From Siphonodentalium dalli (lineage: Eukaryota; Mollusca; Scaphopoda; Gadilida; Siphonodentaliidae), in the NCBI GenBank assembly GCA_032622095.1, contig CP136061.1:185758369-185822368 (forward strand): DNA of 64,000 nucleotides, written 5' to 3'. Positions within the stretch are counted from its first letter, which is position 1. Every line of letters starts with the position of its first letter. Below are positions 22,501 to 34,500 of the stretch, piece by piece. Under the pieces are notes generated by a model, which did no database searches, was not told where the DNA came from, and was given only the letters and a program-made list of their open reading frames with translations. The position numbers and the translations under genes are program-made.

Positions 22501-25500
22501 ATTGCACATTTTGCTGTCTGTCTCCATTCCAAAGGATGGTGCTCGTTGGGAAATTTCTCCAAAATTAATACTCGTACCGACACTATTGTTTTGGCACCTG
22601 GGAGTAGCGGTTTGCTTTCTCATTGGATGCTCTGGTCACCTGCGGTGTTCGGCCATGTTCTCTGAGGGGCTATATATATATCTTTAATGATACATTGGAT
22701 TGTGCCAGGGATCTCTGCTCTGGCTCTGACCATTGGATTGTTGGGCGCAGCTTTAGTAGGGTCTTCTGACATGATCTCATGATGACTTATATATCACCAT
22801 GATATATCTATTATATCATTTTATATCTATTATATATTTTGGAAGATCTGTGTGTCTGTCTGTGTGTCTGTCTGTAATCGATGGACTCAAAAACGGCCGA
22901 GCCGATTTCGATGAAACTTGGTATGTGGGGGTATTTTCGGCCGGGGAGTGACATAGGCCTATTAATTTGCCTGTGCGATGTGACCTTGACCTTGAAATCG
23001 GGTAATTTCAAGGTCAAACGCCCGAATATCACGGGATTTCGATGAAACTTGGTATGTGGGTGTATTTTCGGCCGGGGAGTGGCATAAACCTATTAATTTG
23101 CCCGTGCGACGTGACCTTGACCTTGAAATCTGGTAATTTCAAGGTCAAACGCCTGAATATCACGGGATTTCGATGAAACTTGGTATGTGGGGGTACTTTC
23201 GTATGGGGAGTCTCATAAGCATATTCATTTGCCCGTACGACGTAACCTTGAAATCGGGTCAATTCAAGGTCAAATCGCCAATTTTGATGGTATTTCGACG
23301 AAATGTTATACATAGGGTTACTTTTGTCCACTGGGTGTTTTGGACGGGTCAAATCGTGACCCCGACCTGATCTTGACCTTCAAAATGATCAATTCAAGGT
23401 CAAATCGGGTAAAACCGGATGGATTTCGACGGGTACTTTTGTTCGGGCAGTGTTTTGGACGGGTCAAATCGTGACCCCACTTGACATTGGCCTTCAAAAT
23501 AGACAATTCAAGGTCAAAGCCCGGACGAAGTCGGGTCACCTTCTAGTATCTATATATGCGAAAGATTTGTGTCACCGGGTTTCTGCAATGATATCTTGTG
23601 AAACAGTGATACATAGGTACCTCAGAGACATGAGACATGTTCTCTGTGGGGTTGTATATCTATATTTAGTGATACGTTGGATCATGACAGGGAGCTGTGA
23701 TCTGGCTCCGCCCATTAGATTGATGGGCGCAGCTTTGGAAGGGCCTTCTGACATGGTCTCATGAGGAAAACTTAATATGTATATCCCCCGGATATATATA
23801 TTATATCATTTTATATATATATATACGCAATGTGTATATTGTGATACATAGGTACCTCAGGGACATGTGAACGTGTGATAACTGTTCTAAGGGCAGGACC
23901 AGTTCACGCTCCTCCGGTTACGTCTCGACGGTTCAACCAATTCGTGGGGATACGTCTGGTGGAGCTGCCGGGGTACTTGGGACCTCCAGGCCATTTGGCC
24001 CCCACCAGACGCTAGCGGTTCTGGGCGCTAAAGCTGCCAAAAATCGCGTGCGTACGTATCGACACCGGCTGGATGGCCTTCGGCAGCTTAAGCGTAGGGC
24101 AGGGGCCGTACCCATGAGGTAAAGCGCCGAGTCCCCCCTGGTCACGCTCGCATTACCGACACGGCCTTGCCTGCCACTCCTCCGTGAAGGGATCGGAGAA
24201 AAATGACCTCTCCCCACCCTCCAGCTTGGCCAGGATATTAGCTTGGGCATGACCACCTGCAGCATGCGATGGTGGGGGCTCCCTCTGATCCGATGGTTTG
24301 AATCGCTTATAGTTGTATAACCCATTTGGGCTAATAGGCTCTCCATTTGATACCTGTGCCACAGATTGGGCATCAGGTTATCTGCCATTTGCATTCGTGA
24401 ACAGCAGTTAGTTAAACTCTTAATGTTGGTTGTCTTGCCATCTTTGGAGTGGGCCTCCTCCAGTGCAGGTCGTTATGTCGCTAAGGCGGAGAGGGAGTTA
24501 GTCTCCTCGCATCTCAAATCGGCTGGATTCTTAGAACTGACGGATGAAGAACAGAGAATTGCTCGGTTCGCTCGCAATTCTGAATTGAATGGCACCACCT
24601 GGGATGTTGCTTCCAAAAACAAGGGGGGGAGGTACATGTTTGGGCAATATAGCACTCTAATTATATGAGTTATTTCACGTACCTAATCATAACAGATTCA
24701 TTAAAGAGTTCATATTTAGGTACAATCTGTTTTAGAAGAGTGCATTCCCTCCAAAATTTGGCTATTAACTTTATTGCTCGTGCCTCCTCCTGGGCTTGCA
24801 TTCTAATCCATATAGTTCAGTGTGAACTGCTTCCTTTAGCGGAAATATTATATTTTTAAAAATATAATATATATTTCCTTAAAGAAAGCCTGAACACTGA
24901 ACTATCATAGGGCCCTCCCATGGCGGTGCCATTCCCAACCCCGCAACTCGCCAATCTCCTGATTGAGTTGAAAATAAACTGGCGAATTCGATCGGTTATA
25001 TTGGGACTGCGCATGCGTGACTAATCCGAGCAAGCCACTGAAGACCGCGAGGGATCGTAGGCGACCACAAAAGTTAACCCCTTTTCTACTATGGTTTACA
25101 AACGCAGGACATATATCCATATAGTTCAGTGTTCAGGCTTTCTTTAAGGAAATATATATTATATTTTTTTAAATATCATTTTTAACCCACAGGAGAGTTG
25201 AAAGTATACCATCAGAAAGAACTGTTAGTAACTCAGTCTATTCTGAGTATACTCCATATGACTCGAGTGAAGGAAGGCTGCCAACACCAAAACTCGGAAA
25301 AAAGGAGAAGAGTAGGCACCACTTTGATTTGACGACCCCCATTACTGGTGGTGCTCTGTTATCAGCTCCACAATTCCTTAAGCAGCAGACACGGAAGCCT
25401 AGAGTTACCAGGTCGATGCCTGACTTCAATGATTCAAATGATGAAATCCAAGGTACAGGTTTGTAAATATTTGAGTGTGTAGTACACATACAGCTAAAAC

Positions 25501-28500
25501 TGCTCCATTCCATTCCTGACCAGTAACCTCACTAATTATGTTGAAGCTCTATATTGGAATTTGGAACCAATGAAACACTGATCAGCTGTAGCAGCTTTGC
25601 TTTGTCAATTGAATTGAATCTTGAATGGAATCTGGTTGTTGATATGGGTATTAGAGGTCAATAGTATGTTCAAGTGTGTAAATATCTTCTCGAACAAAAT
25701 TGCTATATTGATTGTTATTTCCACGGTGGATATCTGGCATGAATTTATTATCTGAAATCCCACCCCCCCCTCCCACCCCCCCCCCCCCCAAGGAAAAAGA
25801 ATAAAAGAATCCATCTTCACTTGTATGATCTGTTGTCGGCTCATATTTCCTAAACTTCCCTCCAGATGATTAATAAACCATTCCATGGTATAATTTTATA
25901 ACTAAATGGGAGAACCATTCAGTAAAGAAATGGTTAACTCTAGGAAAGTCTGAGGCAGCTAAAATATCTAAAAACTACACAATCCTTCTTTTACCTGATG
26001 ACAATAAAATTATACTTGCTGGTCTACAGATTTGTTTCATGAAGACGATGACAATGATGACACAATTGGTGATGATGACAACTACAAACCACTTGCTGGA
26101 CAGTATGCAAAAGTAAGTCAATTTATGTTTCTTTTGAAAATATTTGCTAATCTGCAGAAACCATTTGATATTGTGTGCAATTTGGTGAACAGTCTCACTA
26201 GCCTATTCATGTCTGCACATTAATCTAATTAAATAGCGTTCGTTTTCATTGTTAACCCTTTGAAATCATAACATAAAATTATTAGCATAAATCTGTTATG
26301 ACTTCACTGCGATGTTACCTCTTAACGTAAAAATATTTGCATGAAAAAGGTGTATTTGGTGACATCATGCATGTGCTTTGTCAATAAGTGGTTCAATAAT
26401 GGTGAATTTGTTTTGTTTTGCTAATAACAATGTTATGCAACAATTGGTGCCATAATTACATGAATAAATTAAATTAGGCCCATTATATCTTGTCATGTGG
26501 TCAATTATACACATAGTACAAAATAATCTCACCAGTGATGGTCCCGATCCAAGAACGAAGATAAAGCAGACTAATGGGAGAATGCTGGGAAAATGAGGGA
26601 ATACGGCACCGATTATAAGTACATATAAATAAAATACCGATAACTCCACAAACTCTCCATAGAATTATGGTAATAATGACGATGTTGGTATGGTAACCAA
26701 CTGACATGATATCACTACCCAATATCATAATTCAAGAAACATTGCACGTGAATAAGGCAAACTAACATTGTGAATCCAACTTATCAATATTTATTTCTTA
26801 TTGACCCTTCTTATCTAACTACTTAGTGGTTCCCTTAGGAAATGTTCAGATAATAAGTTCAACAAACAGCCATATTGTTGAACATATTATCTGAACAGTT
26901 CCCACCAATGTATATGAATATTTTGTCACTTGATTTATCTATTTTACTATCTGCTGTTTGCTTATATTTCCTGAACATACCTTCAGATAAATAATAGATC
27001 ATTCCAATGAATACTTTTATAAGTGAATGTGCGAATCCATTTAGTAAAGAAAGGGTTAATAAGGAAGTAAAATATTGAAAATATGCAACTACATCTTCGA
27101 AGCCGAGGATTATAAGACATTATAATGTTGGCAAACAGTGCTAAAAAACGTCAATAACTGTTGATGTATTCAATTTTAACTGCTAATTTGTTTCATTCAT
27201 AGATTTTTCTACAATTAAAAAACAATAATCATGAATATAAATATATATATAACAGAGACTGCAATGGTGCATGTATTGTAATGGCAAGGTTCACAATAAC
27301 TTTTGACTTTTTCTTGGGGAAACTGCTATTAGAACCAAAACTTAAATATGCAACCTTTAGGATTTTAGCTCCATTCCCGTCAAGGCATGTTTCTTTATTT
27401 CCAGACTTACAAAGTAATTGACCGAAAACAAACAACGACGCCAACACTTGGTATGCCAACGAGGGATTGGCTCCCATTACGGGACGATGAGGCTTCCACA
27501 GATCGGCCACTAAGTACCAAGTTTGTCCATAGCCCTCAAAAAGAATATAAAAAAGACTCAGGTAAGGATTTTTTTTAGAAAAGCAATGCTAAATTCTCAG
27601 ATAAAAAGAGATATTATATTTTAACCCTTTGATAACTGATATCGTCACTTATTTCACATTTGTAGCTCAAACTTTAGTTTGTAACTTATGACCTATTGTC
27701 ATGGGTTGGTCGTCCTTTGTCTGTGTGTGGGTGCGTGCATGTGTGTGTCAAGAATTTCCTTTGGCACACCATACAGGCTACATCCCTCACCTGCTCGTCA
27801 CCAAACTTCATAGGAATCTTCGGGGTGACCTCTAGGTGAGAACTTACCATTTTTTCAGAATTTCGTTAAAAACATGGCTGCCAGTGACCATCTTGGTTTT
27901 CAGTTTTTAATCTATTAGCAAACCCTACAGGCCACATCCCTCACCTGATCGCCACAAAACTTCATATGGGTCATCGGGGTCACCTCTCGATGGGAGCTTA
28001 CAATATTTTCCGATTTTCAATGAAAGACATGGCTGCCGGGAGCCATCTTGTAGTTTACTCTTTGCATTACTAAATCATTCAAATGGCACACCCTACAGGC
28101 CACATATATCGTTTCCGATCATCACCAAACTTCATATGGATCTTCGGAGTGAACTCTAGATTGGAACTTACAATTTTGTCCTAATTTGTTTACTCTTTGT
28201 ATGACTAAATCCACTGGATATAGATCATAGATACAGTAATGCTCTAATTAATCAACTCCTTAACCACAGCAGAATTATGGGTAACTTTTCAGGATTTAGT
28301 CGGAAATATAGCTGGTTGCCATTCATCGGAAAGCTCTCGCCGAGAGCTTTCCGATAATTGGCAACAAGCCATATTTCCGATTAAATCCTGAAAATTACCC
28401 ATAATTCTGCTGTGGTTAAGGAGTCGATTAATTAGAGCATTACTGTATACCAATTTTCTTATTTCCTTATCGCTCCATTAACTGTAACATTTGACAATAG

Positions 28501-31500
28501 CTCCTCAAGTTGAGCTTCAGTCATATAGTGCCGACATCCGGATCAACCATTCATCACTCATCTGTCCGTAGACACATTCTATCTGACGTGATAACTATGT
28601 GCATGTTTATAATGACACACCTCTCACCTGTATAGTTTTTGGTATTGTTTGCTTGATCGGTTTATAAAATATTAACACATTCCATCCATCACATAGACAC
28701 ATGCTATCGGGTGTTGTATGATGACACACCCCTCACTTGTATATGTTTTTGTATCAATTAGTTGATCGGTTTTGAAATATGGACCCTTCCAATCCATCGC
28801 ATGGACATGTGCTATACGATGCGATAACTCATGTATTTATTATTCGATCTTGTTCATATTTTATGTGTAGGTTTATGATGACACACACCCTCACCAGTAT
28901 AGATTTTGGTATCATTTAGTTGATCGGTTAATAAAATATTTACACATTCCATCCATCACATGGACACTTGCTATCGGGTACAATAACTTGAATATTTCTC
29001 ATATGGGCATCCCCATATTTCATAATTAGGTTTATCATGGCACACTTTTCAAACGAAACGAGTTTCATAAAATCTTACCAAACATAACGAGTTGAAGATC
29101 TTGTATATCACATGAAAACAACTAGAGCTTTATGCCTTTTAAAAAAATCTAAATCCTTGAAAGAAGCTGCAAAATGCATGCATTTACAGCATTGGCTGAG
29201 ACGCTTCACAACTGTATGCGACAGTATTGCAAACTCTGGGGCTGGTGACAAAAATTATAGTCTCCCCAATTTGCCTCGTTATTGTGTCTATTTTCGTTAG
29301 TGCAACGAAGTTGGACAAAAATTTAACTTTAAATGAGCAAAGAATCATTTTGCATTGTTAGCTCAACTTACTTTTGTAAGTTTGAGCTATTGCCATGGTT
29401 TGGCGTCCGTCGTCCGTGTGTCTGTGTGTCCGTCAACAATTTCCTTTGGCGCGGGCTACACGTTGTACCTTTGGTCTGATCTTCATGAAATTTGTCATGA
29501 ATGTTGACATTGACATGTAGATGGGAACGAGTCATTTTGGGGTCATTCGGCCAAAAAACATGGCCGCTGGCAGCCATCTTGGATTTCAAGATTCAATCCA
29601 TTGGCGCGGCCTACAGGTCGTACTGTTCATCTGATCATCATGAAATTTGTCATTGATGTTAACAATGACATGTAGATGGGAACGAGTGATTTCGGGGTCG
29701 TTCGGCCAAAAAACATGGCTGCCAGCAGCCATCTTGGATTTTACTCTTTGCATGACTAAATCCTTTGGCGTGGGCTACAGGTCGTTGTTTTGGTCGGAAG
29801 TTTATGAAATTTGTCATGGATATTAACACTGTCATGTAGATGGGAACGAGTGATTTTGGAGTTGTTTGGCCAAAAAACATGGCCGCCAGCAGCCATCTTG
29901 GATTTTACTCTTTGCATGACTAAATCCTTTGGCGCGGGCTACAGGTTGTATCTTTGGTCTAATCTTTATGAAATTTGTCATGAATGTTGACATTGACATG
30001 TAGATGGGAACGAATCATGGGGGGTAATTCGGCCAAAAAACATGGCCACTGGCGGCCATCTTAGATTTCAAAATTCAATCCATTGGCGCGGGCTACAGGT
30101 CGTACTGTTCGTCTGATCATCATGAAATTTGTCATGGATGTTAATATTGACATGTAGATGGGAACGAGTCATTTTGGGGTTGTTCGGCCAATAAACATGG
30201 CCACCAGCAGCCATCTTGGATTTTACTCTTTGCATGACTAAATCCTTTGGCGCGGGCTACAGGTCGTAGCTTTGATCTGAACATCATGAAATTTGTCATG
30301 GATGTTAACAATGACATGTAGATGGGAACGAGTGATTTTGGGGTTGTTCGGCCGAAAAACATGGCCGCCAGCAGCCATCTTGGATTTTACTATTTGCATG
30401 ACTAAATCCTTTGGCGCGGGCTACAGGTCGTACCTTTAGTCTGATCTTTATGAAATTTGTCATGAATTTGACATTGACATGTAGATGGGAACGAGTCATT
30501 TTGGGGTCATTCGGCCAAAAAACATGGCCGCTGGCAGCCATCTTGGATTTCAAGATTCAATCCATTGGCGCGGGCTACAGGTCGTACTGTTCGTCTGATC
30601 ATCATGAAATTTGTCATTGATGTTAATAATGACATGTAGATGGGAACGAGTGATTTTGGGGTCGTTTGGCCAAAAAACATGGCTGCTAGCAGCCATCTAT
30701 GATTTTACTCTTTGCATGACTAAATCCTTTGGCGCGGGCTATAGGTTGCCTTTGGTCTAATCTTTATAAAATTTGTCATGAACGTTGACATTGACATGTA
30801 GATACGAACGAATCATTGTGGGGTCATTCGGCCAAAAAACATGGCCGCTGGCGGCCATCTTGGATTTCAAAATTCAATCCATTGGCGCGGGCTACAGGTC
30901 GTACTGTTCGTCTGATCATCATGAAATTTGTCATGAATGATAACAATGACATGTAGATGGGATCGAGTCGTTTTGGGGTCATTCGGTCCAAAAAAATGGC
31001 CGCCAGCAGCCATCTTGGATTTTACTCTTTGCATGACTAAATCCTTTGGTGCGCGCTACAGGTCGTAGCTTTGGTCAGATGGTCATGAAATTTGTCATGA
31101 ATTATAACAATGACATGTAGATGGGAACATTTGGGGTCATTCGGTCAAAAAACATGGCCACCAGCATTTTACTCTTGCATGACTAAATCCTTTGGCGTGG
31201 GCTACAGGTCATACCTTTGGTCTGATCTTTATTAAATTTGTCATGGATGTTAACACTGACATGTAGATGGGAACGAGTGATTTTGGAGTCGTTCGGCCAA
31301 AAAACATGGCCGCCAGCAGCCATCTTGGATTTTACTCTTTGCATGACTAAATCCTTTGGCACGGGCTACAGGTTGTACCTTAAATTTGGTCTAATCTTTA
31401 TGAAATTTGTCATGAATGTTGACATTGACATGTAGATGGGAACGAATCATTGTGGGGTCATTCGGCCAAAAAACATGGCTGCCAGCGGCCATCTTGGATT

Positions 31501-34500
31501 TCAAAATTCAATCCATTGGCGCGGTCTACAGGTCGTACTGTTCTACTGATCATCATGAAATTTGTAGGTCGTAGCTTTGGTCAGATCTTCATAAAATTTG
31601 TCCTGGATGTTAACAATTATACGTAGATGGGAACGTGTTCTTTTGGGGTCAATTGGCCAAAAAAAATGGCCACCAGCAGCCATCTTGTATTTTACTCTTT
31701 GCATCACTAAATCCTTTGGCGCAGATTAGACATTTCAATTAGCACCTTTTCTATTCCTCCATTTACTGTCAACCATTAAATTATTTCCCTACCTAAGTTG
31801 AGCTACAGTGTCATTGACACTTTCATGTGGTGTTGGTTTTGAAAAACATGTTGCTAGCAGCCATTTTGAATTTACTCTTTGTATGACTAAATCATTCGGC
31901 ACACCCTACAGGCCTCATCCTATCATCACCAAAATACTACGTTGATTGACACTGTAGAAATTGGTTAAACTAAAAGAATTCAGCACATGCCTGATATGCG
32001 TCACAACATTACAAAGCAAATGCATGTTTCCACATGTAAAACATTGTTCCATGGTTCGAGTCTAGTTACTGTTTCCCAAAACATATTATTGGAATTTCTT
32101 ATACCACGTAATTGTTTATATGATAATTAGTGAATGATAAATATTTGAAAAATTTAGAACTATGAGACCCAACTTTCCCATCACCATGACAACTGTCCTT
32201 AAATTATCTTCTTTGCCAATGCCATTCATGAATGTGAACATTGAATTTTCTGCCTTGTTTGAATGTTTTTATTGAACACAATACAAATTATTGATAAATT
32301 AGGTAAGCGATTGAATTATTCTTTTCGCTTCTCACATATTTTTAATGTTATTGTTAGTTTGTTACATAATGAATGTTGGGAACAGTGTCAGATGAGAGAT
32401 TAATAAATACATGGAATTATATAATACCTATAGCCCAATAAAAGGAGCAAGTCATATGATAAAATACCATATCATCTATTTTGTTGGCATTTTATAGAAT
32501 TAAACATACCAAAAAATATTTTCTATATCACTATTTTCCATAACAAATGTGGGCCATTCATACTTATTTCTGTATTTTCTTTCTAGAATCAAAGAATTTC
32601 GAAGCAATTCAGAATGAGAAGCCAAACAAACGAAGCAAGCAGCGTCCAGATAACATTCCAGATACTGTTCCAGAAGACATGGGGCAAACATACACTAAAA
32701 TACATTCCAAAAATTTTGATAAAAATGAAAGGACCAAAGCATGGATGAAGGAGATTGGTATGTTGTATATCATTGATGTGTATTCTCATTCTCTTTATCT
32801 CCTGTATCCCTGTGAAGCATATGCCAAGAAAATATATAGAGCGTGTATAAATAAGATACAATAGTTTTATTGTATTAATTATACCCCCACTTAGAGAAAA
32901 GTAAGGGGTATACTGGATTTAACTCATTTGTCTGTCTGTCCATCTTTTTGTCTATAGATCCATCCTGGCATCTATCTTGGCCATGTGTTATCAGATCTGA
33001 ATGAAATTTGGTATGAAGAATCACCATTGGGACCTGTCGGGACTGCTTCAAAAGCGTGCCCAGTAACGTTTGCGTTTTCTGTTCTAAAGTTAATGGCAAA
33101 ATAACACCTTTTTAGACTCATGAGATATATTATTGAGCAAATATAATGTTACACGAGCTTTCTTTTTTATAAAGATCCTTAGAATTATCGAAAGCTCATG
33201 TATTGTGTAACATTATGAGTGTATTTGAGCAAAAAGGCTGTAACCGGCTATGCATGTGCAGTAGAAAGCTGTATGCCGGCCACGGCTACAGCCAGCTAGG
33301 CATGCACAGTATAAAGCTACAGCAAGCCACAGCTGGTGGTCACTTAAGGTGACACTCAACAGTTTCAACAGGCACATGACAGTGCACCCAACCGATTTTC
33401 TATATTCTGTGCTTCTACTTTTACACATCACAGCTTTATATGAGATTACGCATAGATATATATATACATGCCTGAATAGATAATATAACACTGATTAAAC
33501 TCATCAACAACTCCACTAATCTACCCTCAATTAGAGGGACTTGCTGCATTTTTAGGGGACTTGCTGCATTTCGAAGGACTTGCTAGGGACTTGCTGCATT
33601 TAGGTAAAAGCTACAAAATCCATGCCTCCATAAATCTGATATATAAAAGAGTAGGATATGTGATTATATATATGTCCCTTTTTGCAAATGGTAAACAATT
33701 TGACAATGCATGTGTCCATATTGCACGGCCGAGGTAATATATGGACATTTGACCCAAAAAAAATTCATTGCTGTGTATATACATTGCGCTATGTGAGTAT
33801 ACATTGCGTATATAAGACAAGTAAAATCAGTTTCTATATATTATACTGTGATGTATAATATATATCATAATCTCATTTAAAGCTGTTAAAGTAAGGGCGA
33901 GAATATAGAAAATCAGTTGGGTGCACTGTCATGTGCCTGTTGAAACTGTGTAGTGTCACCTTAAGTGACCACCAGCTGTGGCTTGCTGTAGCTTTCTACT
34001 GCGCATGCACAACCGGCTGTACCAGTGGCCAGCATACAGCTTTCTACTGCGCATGCGTAGCCGGCTGCAGCTGGCTATAGCCTTTTTGCTCAAACACGCC
34101 CTATATTTGCAAATAATATATCTCATGGGTCTAAAAAGGTGTTATTTTGCCGTTAATTTATATCTGGGATTTACCATTATCTTATACAGATGACTCATAC
34201 GGCTATTTCAAATATATCATGAACTGTTCTAAAGTTTTCACTCTTTGTTTATCTGGAAATAATGGTATTTTTTGTCTATTTGCCTCAATATCCCAGCTAT
34301 GGGTCATCAGATCTGAATGAAGGAGTGCTTTCAAAACATGGCCCAATGACATTTGCCTTTTCCATTCTAGAATTATCCTTCTTTGTTTATCTAGAAGTAT
34401 ATTTTTGTCCATCCGCCTGAGCATCTCAGCCATGGATTATTGGATCTCAATGAAATTTGATATGCATATTCACTATCACAAAGGCCTTCAATGAGTTTAT

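Larger units (their letters stand above)
19432..25179 (+). mobile_element. DIRS-like retrotransposon copy 2, with nested Helitron
   Basis: The left terminus is TATTTCCGCTAAAGGAAGCC, with an inverted repeat to about 19635. The internal complementary region is at 24806-24906, the right inverted repeat at about 24970-25130, and the right terminus ends AAATATCAT at 25179. It is collinear and nearly identical over long stretches with the copy at 38219. It differs by a 721-bp Helitron (22826-23546) and about 215 bp extra at 20902-21118. No intact reverse transcriptase, RNase H or tyrosine recombinase frame is visible; the longest frames are about 100 codons. The element ends 13 bp before the MDM1 exon at 25193 and lies in the same orientation. 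Confidence 0.83.

Noticed and set aside
29368-31435. Runs of 60-80 codon frames on both strands with repeated MFFGQTTPK / RPVARAKGFSHAKSKIQDG-type peptides
   Set aside because: They are translations of the roughly 155-bp tandem units; every unit gives the same frame and none has a protein-like context.
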